This document shows, in pieces, positions 37,703 through 45,806 of a stretch of 64,000 nt of DNA. A program made the position numbers and the translations under genes. The notes under the pieces were generated by a model. It was not told the origin of the DNA. It made no database searches and was given only the letters and a program-made list of their open reading frames with translations. Origin of the DNA: Streptomyces sp. Q6 (GTDB lineage Bacteria > Actinomycetota > Actinomycetes > Streptomycetales > Streptomycetaceae); assembly GCF_036967205.1 (NCBI RefSeq), contig NZ_CP146022.1, forward strand, positions 2,914,001 through 2,978,000. Direction: 5' to 3'. Positions within the stretch are counted from its first letter, which is position 1; each line of letters begins with the position of its first letter.

Positions 37703-38353
37703 TCAGTCGAAGATCGGCCCCTGCGTGCGCGTGCGCTTGATCTCGTAGAAGCCGGGGACCGAGGCGACGAGCAGCGTGCCGTCCCAGAGCTTGGCGGCCT
37801 CCTCGCCCTTGGGGGCGGGGGTGACGACCGGGCCGAAGAAGGCGATCTGCTCGCCGTCGGCGCCGGGGACGGCGATGACCGGGGTGCCGACGTCCTGGCC
37901 GACCTTGTCGATGCCTTCCTTGTGGGAGGCGCGCAGTTCGGCCTCGTACGGCGTCTTGTCCCAGTGGTCGAGGAGCGAGGCGGGCAGGCCGACCTCTTCG
38001 AGCGCGCCGGCGACGGCCTCCTTCGTGGGGCCCTCGCCGCGGTTGTGGATCCGGGTGCCCAGCGCGGTGTACAGGTCGCCGAGCACCTGCGCGCCGTGCT
38101 CCTGCTGCGCGGCGATGACGACGCGGACCGGGCCCCAGGCCTGGGTGCGCATCATCTCCTGGTACTGCTCGGGCAGCTCGTCCAGGCGCGGCTCGTTCAG
38201 GACCGCGAGGCTCATCAGGTGCCAGCGGACCTCGATGTCGCGGACCTTCTCGACCTCGAGGACCCAGCGGGACGTCATCCAGGCCCAGGGGCACAGGGGG
38301 TCGAACCAGAAGTCGACGGGAGTCTTCGCGGACGCTTCGGCCGTAGCGGACAT
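37703..38353 (-). CDS. DsbA-fold oxidoreductase, mycothiol-dependent nitroreductase-like
   Basis: 216 residues from the ATG at 38353. Thioredoxin fold with a DsbA-type helical insertion; the active-site region is FDPLCPWAWMTSRW (residues 17-30), where Cys-Pro-Trp matches the CPWC motif of M. tuberculosis Rv2466c but the second Cys is Ala. The conserved cis-Pro region is GTPVIAVPG. Rv2466c reduces nitro compounds using mycothiol. The gene lies next to pepN, as Rv2466c lies next to Rv2467, which supports the assignment. Loss of the second Cys suggests a monothiol mechanism. Confidence 0.82.
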   Translation of the reverse strand: MSATAEASAKTPVDFWFDPLCPWAWMTSRWVLEVEKVRDIEVRWHLMSLAVLNEPRLDELPEQYQEMMRTQAWGPVRVVIAAQQEHGAQVLGDLYTALGTRIHNRGEGPTKEAVAGALEEVGLPASLLDHWDKTPYEAELRASHKEGIDKVGQDVGTPVIAVPGADGEQIAFFGPVVTPAPKGEEAAKLWDGTLLVASVPGFYEIKRTRTQGPIFD

Positions 38354-38519
38354 GGGTCTCCTCAGGAAGTCACCAAGTGGTCTTGCCTGCGGCAACGCGA
38401 CCCGCACCGCACGCATTCCCGGATGCCCGCCGCCGACGCCGCGTGCGAGGATCGTAGGCGTTCGAACAGAGCCGCCGTCCCACAAGGACGCGTTCACACG
38501 TCACGAAGGAGTGCCGCCC

Positions 38520-41123
38520 GTGCCCGGAGAGAATCTGTCCCGCGACGAGGCCCGCGAGCGGGCGGGCCTGCTGTCCGTCGACGGGTACGAGGTCGCCCTC
38601 GACCTGCGGTCGGCCGTGGGCGAGGCGGGCGGCAGCTCGGCCGACGGAGGTCCGCGCACCTTCCGGTCCGTGACCACGATCCGGTTCCGGGCGAACGAGC
38701 CGGGGTCGAGCACCTTCGTCGACCTGATCGCCCCGTCGGTGACCGCGCTGTCGCTGAACGGCGAGGACCTCGACCCGGCCGCCGTGTTCGACGGCAACCG
38801 CATCCACCTGGAAGGTCTCGCGGAGGACAACGAGCTGGTCGTCGACGCCCAGTGCGCCTACTCGCGCACCGGCGAGGGCATGCACCGCTTCGTCGACCCC
38901 GAGGACGGCGAGGTGTACCTGTACACCCAGTACGAGCCGGCCGACGCGCGGCGCGTCTTCGCCAACTTCGAGCAGCCGGACCTCAAGGCCCCCTACCGGT
39001 TCAGCGTCCAGGCCCCGCAGGGGTGGACCGTCTGGTCGAACGGGGTCGGTGAACTCGTCGACGGAATCTGGCGGTTCGCGGAGACCAAGCCGATCTCGAC
39101 GTACATCACGGCGGTCGTCGCGGGCCCGTACCACTACGTGACGGACTCCTACGAGCGCGTCCTCGACGACGGGTCGAAGCTCGTCGTGCCGCTGGGCGCG
39201 ATGTGCCGCAAGGGCCTCGCCCCCTACTTCGACGCCGACGACGTGTTCCTGGTGACCAAGCAGGGGCTCGACTTCTTCCACGACAACTTCGACTACCCGT
39301 ACCCCTTCGGGAAGTACGACCAGGCGTTCGTGCCCGAGTACAACCTCGGCGCCATGGAGAACCCGGGCATGGTCACCTTCCGCGAGGAGTTCATCTTCCG
39401 CGGCAAGGTCACGCAGGCGTCGTACGAGCGGCGCGCGAACGTGATCCTGCACGAGATGGCCCACATGTGGTTCGGCGACCTCGTCACCATGCAGTGGTGG
39501 GACGACCTGTGGCTGAAGGAGTCCTTCGCGGACTTCATGGGCTCGTTCTCGATGGTGGAGGCGACCCGGTTCACGAACGCCTGGATCACCTTCGCCAACA
39601 ACCGCAAGTCGTGGGCGTACCGCGCGGACCAGCTGCCGAGCACGCACCCGGTGACGGCCGACATCCGTGACCTGGAGGACGCGAAGCTCAACTTCGACGG
39701 CATCACGTACGCCAAGGGCGCCTCGGTCCTCAAGCAGCTCGTCGCGTACGTGGGCCGGGACGCGTTCCTGGAGGGCGCGCGCCGCTACTTCAAGCGGCAC
39801 GCGTACGGGAACACCCAGCTCGGCGATCTGCTGTCGGTCCTGGAGGAGACCAGCGGCCGTGACATGGCGAGCTGGTCGCGCTCCTGGTTGCAGACCGCCG
39901 GGGTCAACTCCCTGACCCCGGCGGTGATCCTGAGCGCCGAGGGCCGGGTCGCCGAGCTGTCGGTGCTCCAGGAGGCCGCCCCTGCCGCCCCGGCGGACCA
40001 CCCCGAGCTGCGCCCGCACCGGGTCGCCGTGGGCCTGTACCGGCGTACGGCCGAGGGCGCGCTGGAGCGGTACGCGCGCGCCGAGGTCGACGTGGACGGG
40101 CCGCGGACCGTGGTCGGCGAGCTGGCCGGGGCCGAGGCGCCGGAGCTCGTCCTCGTCAACGACGACGACCTGACGTACTGCAAGATCCGCTTCGACGAGA
40201 CCTCGCTGGCCACGCTGCGCGAGCACCTCGGCGACCTCACGGACCCGCTGGCGCGGGCGCTGTGCTGGAGCGCGCTGTGGAACCTGACGCGGGACGCGCT
40301 CATGCCCGCGCGGGACTTCATCGGGCTCGTGCTGCGGTTCGCCGGGCGGGAGACCGACATCGGGGTCCTTCAGATGCTGCACGCGTGGGCGCGCTCGGCG
40401 CTCACGCACTACGCGGCGCCCGCGTGGCGCGAGGAGGGCGCGGCGCTGCTCGCCGAGGGCGCGCTGAGCGAGCTGCGCACGGCAGGGCCGGGCAGCCAGC
40501 ACCAGCTGACCTGGGCGCGGTTCTTCACGTCCGTCGCGTCGCGCGCGTCCGATCTCCAGCTGCTGCGGGGCCTGTGGGAGGGCACCGCGAAGATCGACGG
40601 CCTCGAGGTCGACCAGGAGCTGCGCTGGGCGCTGCTCGACACGCTCACCACGTACGGCGTCACCGACGAGGCGGCCCTCGCGGCGGAACTGGCGCGCGAC
40701 GACACGGCGTCCGGCAAGCGGCACCAGGTGCGCTGCCTCGCGTCGCGGCCCTCGGCGGCCGTGAAGGCGCAGGCGTGGGCGCAGGTCGTCGAGTCGGACG
40801 CGCTGTCCAACGCGCTGGTGGAGGCGACGATCGCCGGGTTCCAGCAGCCGTCGCAGCGGGAGCTCACGGCGCCGTACACCCAGAAGTACTTCGAGGTGAT
40901 CGAGCGGGTGTGGGACCAGCGGTCGATCCAGATCGGGATGGACGTGGTGCGGGGGCTGTTCCCCGGACTCCAGGACTCCCAGGGGACGTTGGACGCCACC
41001 GACGCGTGGCTGTCCGCGCACGAGGGGGCCGCGCCCGCCCTGCGACGGCTCGTCCTGGAGGCCCGGGACGATCTCGCCCGCGGGCTGCGGGGACAGGCCT
41101 GTGACGTGAGCGCCGCGGGCTGA
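38520..41123 (+). CDS. pepN: Aminopeptidase N, M1 family (copy 1)
   Basis: 867 residues from the GTG at 38520. Exopeptidase recognition loop LGAMENPGMVTFREE, zinc site HEMAHMWFGDL (His311, Glu312, His315) with the third ligand Glu about 19 residues later in WLKESFAD, then the C-terminal ERAP1-like alpha-helical domain. It releases N-terminal residues from cytosolic peptides. GGCGAGACCAGCGG-type active-site Tyr region is intact. Divergent from the DsbA-fold gene, as in M. tuberculosis. A second PepN lies at 52307. Confidence 0.93.
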   Translation: MPGENLSRDEARERAGLLSVDGYEVALDLRSAVGEAGGSSADGGPRTFRSVTTIRFRANEPGSSTFVDLIAPSVTALSLNGEDLDPAAVFDGNRIHLEGLAEDNELVVDAQCAYSRTGEGMHRFVDPEDGEVYLYTQYEPADARRVFANFEQPDLKAPYRFSVQAPQGWTVWSNGVGELVDGIWRFAETKPISTYITAVVAGPYHYVTDSYERVLDDGSKLVVPLGAMCRKGLAPYFDADDVFLVTKQGLDFFHDNFDYPYPFGKYDQAFVPEYNLGAMENPGMVTFREEFIFRGKVTQASYERRANVILHEMAHMWFGDLVTMQWWDDLWLKESFADFMGSFSMVEATRFTNAWITFANNRKSWAYRADQLPSTHPVTADIRDLEDAKLNFDGITYAKGASVLKQLVAYVGRDAFLEGARRYFKRHAYGNTQLGDLLSVLEETSGRDMASWSRSWLQTAGVNSLTPAVILSAEGRVAELSVLQEAAPAAPADHPELRPHRVAVGLYRRTAEGALERYARAEVDVDGPRTVVGELAGAEAPELVLVNDDDLTYCKIRFDETSLATLREHLGDLTDPLARALCWSALWNLTRDALMPARDFIGLVLRFAGRETDIGVLQMLHAWARSALTHYAAPAWREEGAALLAEGALSELRTAGPGSQHQLTWARFFTSVASRASDLQLLRGLWEGTAKIDGLEVDQELRWALLDTLTTYGVTDEAALAAELARDDTASGKRHQVRCLASRPSAAVKAQAWAQVVESDALSNALVEATIAGFQQPSQRELTAPYTQKYFEVIERVWDQRSIQIGMDVVRGLFPGLQDSQGTLDATDAWLSAHEGAAPALRRLVLEARDDLARGLRGQACDVSAAG

Positions 41124-41133
41124 CCGCCGGGCC

Positions 41134-41172
41134 GCACGGGGTGAGCGCTCGGTCGCGCGCTCACCCCGTGCC
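41134..41172 (+). terminator. pepN copy 1 terminator
   Basis: GCACGGGGTGAGCG pairs with CGCTCACCCCGTGC, loop of 11 bases, 10 bp after the stop. Confidence 0.85.
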
Positions 41173-41333
41173 CGCCGGTGTTACCGAACCTGGGCATCCG
41201 CGGCCGTAACCCCCGGTGCCGCCTGGGCTTTTCGGCAGGTGGGACGGCAGACTTTAGGGCGAGCTTGTCCTGTTTTGTCGACGGGACTGTAACAGCGGTT
41301 AGCGGAGCGGATCCGGGCGGGAATGTCCGGGTC

Positions 41334-42413
41334 ATGAACCACAACACCCCCGCTCCCCTGTCCCCCCGGCCCCTGCGGCACCTGATCCAGACCCAGCGGC
41401 GCGTCATGAGCGGCGCGCAGCTCAAGGCGCACGGGGTCTCCACCGCGTCGGCGCACGAGCAGTGCCGGGCCGGCGGGCCCTGGCAGCAGGTGCTGCCAGG
41501 GGTCTATCTGCTCCACCCCGGCCCGCCGAGCAGCGAGGAGCGGCTGCACGCGACGCTGCTGTACGCGGGCCGGACCCAGGAGCGGCGGGGGCCGCTGGAC
41601 GCCGTGCCCGTGCAGCCGGCCGCCGGTGACGCCCCTCCCACGCCCGCCGCCGTGTACACCGACGCCCTGATCACCGGTCTCGCCGCGCTGACCCTGCACG
41701 GCTTCTCGTCCACTCCCCCGCTGCTCTCGCTGGACCACATCGACGTGATCGTGCCGCGCACCCGGCGCCTGCGGTCCACGGAGTTCGCCCGGCTCGTACG
41801 GGCGACGGGGCTGCCGACTCCCGTACAGATCGAGGGAGTTCCGGTGGCGCCGGTACCGCGGGCGGTGGCCGACGCCGTGGCGCAGCTGTCCGACGCGGGG
41901 GCGGTGCGGCGGCTGCTGACCGAGGCGGTGCGCGGCGGGCACTGCGAACCGGCCGCCGTCGTACGGGAGTTGACGCAGGCCCGGCTGCTGACGCGGCCGC
42001 ACGTCGTCGACGCCGTGGACTCGCTGCTCGCCGAGGGGCGGGCGATCGCCGAGGACCGGCTGTACACGATGGTGCGCGAGTACGGCCTGCCCGACCCGGT
42101 GTGGAACGTGGACCTGCGGCTGCCCGGCGGCCCGCACCTGGGCGGCCTCGACGCGTACTGGCCGGACCAGGCCGTGGCCGTCGAGCTGGACACGCGGGCG
42201 ACACGGCACGGCGTGCGACAGGAGGGCGACGAGCTGTGGAACGAGTACGCGCGCAAGCGCGAGCACCTGGAGCGGCTGGGTATCACCGTCGTGCACATCA
42301 CGCCCCGCAAACTGCGTGAGTCCATCGAGCAGCAGGCCACCGTCGTGCGGACCGCCCTGATGGCGTCCGGCGACCGGGATCCGGCCGCGTATGTCGTGGT
42401 GCTGCCCCGGTAG
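41334..42413 (+). CDS. AbiEi-like wHTH protein fused to DUF559-like nuclease fold
   Basis: 359 residues from the ATG at 41334 (longer starts are possible). The N-terminal 70 residues resemble the AbiEi antitoxin-type winged helix (LIQTQRRVMSGAQLKAHGVS, WQQVLPGVYLLHPG); the middle is a helical AbiEi-like C-domain (PVPRAVADAVAQLSDAGAVR). The last 100 residues carry a very-short-patch-repair/DUF559-like core: GLDAYWPDQAVAVELDTRATRHG, then YARKREHLERLGITVVHIT. The Asp and Glu-x-Asp of a PD-(D/E)xK-type site are present. Possibly a DNA-binding regulator that kept a nuclease fold; activity is unproven. Confidence 0.75.
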   Translation: MNHNTPAPLSPRPLRHLIQTQRRVMSGAQLKAHGVSTASAHEQCRAGGPWQQVLPGVYLLHPGPPSSEERLHATLLYAGRTQERRGPLDAVPVQPAAGDAPPTPAAVYTDALITGLAALTLHGFSSTPPLLSLDHIDVIVPRTRRLRSTEFARLVRATGLPTPVQIEGVPVAPVPRAVADAVAQLSDAGAVRRLLTEAVRGGHCEPAAVVRELTQARLLTRPHVVDAVDSLLAEGRAIAEDRLYTMVREYGLPDPVWNVDLRLPGGPHLGGLDAYWPDQAVAVELDTRATRHGVRQEGDELWNEYARKREHLERLGITVVHITPRKLRESIEQQATVVRTALMASGDRDPAAYVVVLPR

Positions 42414-42442
42414 GTGACGGACGGGTGGCATCAGGAGGGGAG

Positions 42443-42476
42443 CGGAGGGGCCGCCGGGAAACCGGGGGCCCCTCCG
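42443..42476. terminator. Terminator between convergent genes
   Basis: CGGAGGGGCC and GGCCCCTCCG form a 10-bp stem around an internal CCGGG-AAA-CCGGG-like hairpin, between the AbiEi-like gene and the metallophosphoesterase gene. Confidence 0.8.
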
Positions 42477-42490
42477 CGTGTGTGCCGGGG

Positions 42491-44257
42491 TCAGCCCTTG
42501 CGCAGGACGAGTTCGGTGTTGCGGTCGCCCGCCGTGCCGGAGAGCGTCGCCCGTGATCCCGGTGCGTTGAAGGAGAGTTCGCGGTAGAGGGCGGCCAGGC
42601 CGGTCTGGGTCAGGTCCGTGAAGTCGGTGCGGTGCGGGGCCGAGGACTCGATGAGGGTGGTGAAGAGGGAGAGCGTGCCGTCGTGGTTGTCGGCGATCTC
42701 GATGATGCGGGCGAGCTGCGGGAAGTCGACGTGGGAGGCGGTGGAGATCTCCCAGTAGCCGCCGCTGCCGCCGGTCCCGGCGTGCGGGGTGATGTCGTTC
42801 TTGTGGCTGTGGCCGTTGACCCAGGCGAGGACCGGGCGGTGCGCGGCGAGCAGGGCCGCGAGTTCCTCGCCGCCGTGGCGCTGCTCGCCGGGGTGGTGCG
42901 GGTCCGCGCGGAGGTTGCGCATCGTCTTGCTGGTGTGGTGGGAGAAGACGACGACGTGGTCGCCGGCCGTCTCGGCCGCCGCGAGCCGCCGCTTGAGCCA
43001 GGCCAGTTGGGCGGCGCCGATCGAGCCCTCGTAGTGGCCGCCGGGGTCCGTCGTGTCGAGGCTGATGCCCTGGACGTCGTCGGAGATCCGGAAGGCGTAG
43101 TACTGCGTGCCCGCCGCGACGTTGGCCTGGGTGTAGCCGTGGCCGACGGGTCCCGGTCCGGTGCGGGCCGGGTCGAGGTGGGCGGCGAGGTACTCGGCCG
43201 GGGTGAAGGGGGCGCGGGACGCGTCGGGGGTGACGGAGCGCATGTGGCGGGTCTGGGACCGCAGGAGTTCCTTGAACGCCGCGCCCTTCGGGTCGCCGCC
43301 GTTCTTCACGTTGTCCCAGATCGCCTTGCCCGCGGACGTCGGGAGGTCCATCAACTTCCGCCCGCCGACGGCGAATTCGGCGAGGAAGGAGTCGCCGGGC
43401 GCGTAGCAGCCGCCGGGCAGCGCGTCGTGGTTGCCGACCGTGGAGTACCAGGGGAGGTTCAGCCCCGGGCTGCGCAGTTCCGAGATCGCGGCGGCGAGGA
43501 AGCCGTCGACGCGCGGGAAGCGGTGGTCGCGCTTGTCCGTGTCGCGCAGGGCGGCGTCCGGGTGCCAGTAGAGCGGGACGCCGCTGTTCTGGACGCCTTC
43601 GTAGTGGCGCGGGTCGCCCGTGTTCGGCGTGATCCGGCCGCCGCTCATCGCCGTGAGGAACCAGTCGAGTTCCGCGTGGGCGTTGTTGTCGGTGTTGTCG
43701 CCGGTCGTCATCACGAAGTGCAGGGGCGAGGCGGTGACGGGTGCGCCGCGCAGGGCGTTGACGCGTTCGACGAGCGCCACGGCCCCGGCGACCGACAGGG
43801 CTTCCTGGGGGCGCCAGGCGCTGGCGGTCTGCGACCGCAGGTACTCGTAGCGCAGGGGGTGCTGGACGTCGACCAGGTGCAGGTCGGTGAACTGGACGAA
43901 GGCGGCGAGCGCGGTGCGGCGGGCCTCGCGGCCGGAGCGCGGGGACCTGAGGTCGGAGCGGACGACCCGCCGCCAGGCCGGGCCGTCGCCGAGGCGGCGG
44001 AATCCGCTGCCGCCGGGCGCCGTCGCGACGGAGGCGAGGGTGGTGCCGCGCGTGTACGGGGCGAGGGGCGCGGCCGGCGCCCGGCGGGAGACGGCCCGCA
44101 CGGTGGTGGCCTGTCCCTGGCCGGTGGCGGCGGCCGAGTCGCCCGGCCGCAGGGCGTAGCCGATCCCGGCGCTCAGCGTCACCGCGCCGGTCGCGGCCAG
44201 GAACGTACGGCGGTCGAAGTCTGCGGCGGCTTTGGTGACAGAGCGTGTGCGCGACAT
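42491..44257 (-). CDS. Tat-exported metallophosphoesterase (TIGR03767-like)
   Basis: 588 residues. Twin-arginine signal DFDRRTFLAATGAVTLSAGIG at residues 14-34. Calcineurin-like metal motifs: FTDLHLVDVQHP (D-x-H), TTGDNTDN (GDxxD), STVGNHDALPGG (GNHD), VFSHHT and NGHSHKNDI (GHxH). The family is found in actinomycete envelopes; some members are annotated as phosphoesterases of unknown substrate. The protein is secreted folded. No partner genes nearby. Confidence 0.87.
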   Translation of the reverse strand: MSRTRSVTKAAADFDRRTFLAATGAVTLSAGIGYALRPGDSAAATGQGQATTVRAVSRRAPAAPLAPYTRGTTLASVATAPGGSGFRRLGDGPAWRRVVRSDLRSPRSGREARRTALAAFVQFTDLHLVDVQHPLRYEYLRSQTASAWRPQEALSVAGAVALVERVNALRGAPVTASPLHFVMTTGDNTDNNAHAELDWFLTAMSGGRITPNTGDPRHYEGVQNSGVPLYWHPDAALRDTDKRDHRFPRVDGFLAAAISELRSPGLNLPWYSTVGNHDALPGGCYAPGDSFLAEFAVGGRKLMDLPTSAGKAIWDNVKNGGDPKGAAFKELLRSQTRHMRSVTPDASRAPFTPAEYLAAHLDPARTGPGPVGHGYTQANVAAGTQYYAFRISDDVQGISLDTTDPGGHYEGSIGAAQLAWLKRRLAAAETAGDHVVVFSHHTSKTMRNLRADPHHPGEQRHGGEELAALLAAHRPVLAWVNGHSHKNDITPHAGTGGSGGYWEISTASHVDFPQLARIIEIADNHDGTLSLFTTLIESSAPHRTDFTDLTQTGLAALYRELSFNAPGSRATLSGTAGDRNTELVLRKG

Positions 44258-44466
44258 GGCGCGGTCTCCCCGAGTGCGAACGCATCGACAGTGACGGCCA
44301 GGCGGCGGTGCTCGAACCGCCCGTCCTCACTGGATCGTTGGCATCGGGGGTGGCCTGCGCGTTAACGGTGACGCAACGCGCGACGCCGATCACGGTACGT
44401 GGATCTCCGGGGGGAGGGGCCGGGTCCGCATCGTCACGCGCACGTAGGTGACCGGCGTTCCGGCTG

Positions 44467-44934
44467 TCACTCCGCGTTCATCTTCCGGGGAAGGATGTGG
44501 CCCGTCGGCGGGCGGTCGCGCCACATGTCGAGTCCCACGTCGACGAGTTCGACGCGCGGCAGGGCGTCGACGGCGTCGAGGTCGTGCCAGGCGGCCATGT
44601 CCGTCGAGCCGTTCTCCTCGTGGCGCAGGGCGCCGCCGGTGATCTCGCCCTCGTAGACCAGCCGCAGGCCGTGGAAGTCGGCGACGGTGCCGAGCTTGCG
44701 GGGGTAGCGGCGCAGGATGGAGTGGACGCCGAGCAGGGCGGCCGGGGTGACGGCGTAGCCGGTCTCCTCGTCGACCTCGCGGATCACGGTGTCGTACGGG
44801 TCCTCGCCGTGGTCCATGCCTCCGCCGGGCAGCGTCCAGCGCTTGGTCCCGTCGCCGGCGACCCAGCGCGCGAGGAGTACCTGTCCGTCGCGCACGCACA
44901 CGGCGTACGCCGCCACCCTCAGCTCTTTGTGCAT
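44467..44934 (-). CDS. NUDIX hydrolase
   Basis: 155 residues. The Nudix box is GGGMDHGEDPYDTVIREVDEETGY (residues 37-60), satisfying Gx5Ex7REUxEExGU. The preceding RWTLPGG strand is canonical. It cleaves a nucleoside diphosphate linked to another moiety; the substrate is not predictable. It lies 113 bp from the divergent CGNR gene. Confidence 0.85.
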   Translation of the reverse strand: MHKELRVAAYAVCVRDGQVLLARWVAGDGTKRWTLPGGGMDHGEDPYDTVIREVDEETGYAVTPAALLGVHSILRRYPRKLGTVADFHGLRLVYEGEITGGALRHEENGSTDMAAWHDLDAVDALPRVELVDVGLDMWRDRPPTGHILPRKMNAE

Positions 44935-45047
44935 CCCCCGACGCTAGAGGGATCCGGCCGGTCGCGCAGCGGATACGCCGGGAGCGCCACCCGGCGCACA
45001 ACCGGTCACGTAGGCTTGAGCGGTTAGCTCTGGGAGGGAGTTCCGCC

Positions 45048-45575
45048 ATGGCCGCCGATCCGAGGCCGCTCACCGGTGAGCCGCTCGCGCTCGACCTGCT
45101 CAACACGCGCTGGCACCAGGACGGCGAGCTCCACGACCTGCTGGCCGACGAGGCCGGGCTCGGCGTGTGGCTGCGGGCGAACGGGCTGGACTTCGCGGCC
45201 GACGCCACGACCCTGCGGCACACCCTGGGCGCACGGGACGCGCTGCTCGCCGCCGTCGACGGGGTGGACGGCGCCGCCGCACAGGTGGACGCCACGCTCC
45301 GGCACGGCCGGATCAGGGCGACGCTCACGGCGCGGGGGCCCGGCGAGGTGCCCGAGTTCCGCGATCCGGCACGGGGACCGGGCTGGCTGGCCGCGCGGAA
45401 CTATCTGGAGCTGCTGAGCACCGCCCCGGACCGGATTCGGGCCTGCGCGCACGAGGCGTGCCTGCTGCACTTCTTCGACACCTCGCGCAACGGCACCCGG
45501 CGCTGGTGCTCCATGGCCCTGTGCGGCAACCGCGCCAAGGCGTCGCGGCACTACGCCCGCGCACGCGGGAACTGA
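45048..45575 (+). CDS. CGNR zinc-finger / ABATE-domain regulator
   Basis: 175 residues, GGGAGGGAG upstream. N-terminal ABATE domain (TGEPLALDLLNTRWHQDGEL, stress-induced regulator type), C-terminal zinc finger with CAHEACLLHFFDTSRNGTRRWCSMALCGNRAKASRHY, containing the CGNR motif. A putative DNA-binding stress transcription factor. Targets unknown; no co-oriented neighbour within 200 bp except the subtilase 232 bp away. Confidence 0.88.
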   Translation: MAADPRPLTGEPLALDLLNTRWHQDGELHDLLADEAGLGVWLRANGLDFAADATTLRHTLGARDALLAAVDGVDGAAAQVDATLRHGRIRATLTARGPGEVPEFRDPARGPGWLAARNYLELLSTAPDRIRACAHEACLLHFFDTSRNGTRRWCSMALCGNRAKASRHYARARGN

Positions 45576-45706
45576 CGAGCACCGGAAGGGACCGGACACC
45601 CGGCCCGCTAAGAGCTGTTAGGGACGGTTTGGCCTGGATGGCGTATGGCGGAAGTACGCCATGGCCTCATCCCACCTCGGGCAACTCTCCCCAAACTATG
45701 GTCACT

Positions 45707-45795
45707 TACGTAAAGCTGAGCGGTCATCCGGCACCGAATTCCGGATTGTTTTCGAACCACTCTGCACCTCTCCCATGGTGTCTCACCTTTACGTA
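45707..45795 (+). promoter_or_regulatory. Separated inverted repeat in the subtilase leader
   Basis: TACGTAAAG (45707-45715) and CTTTACGTA (45787-45795) are exact reverse complements 71 bp apart; the second ends one base before the AGGG ribosome-binding site. It can hide the start region by RNA pairing or be a two-site operator. No known motif is claimed. Confidence 0.35.
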
Positions 45796-45806
45796 CAGGG
45801 ATGCTG

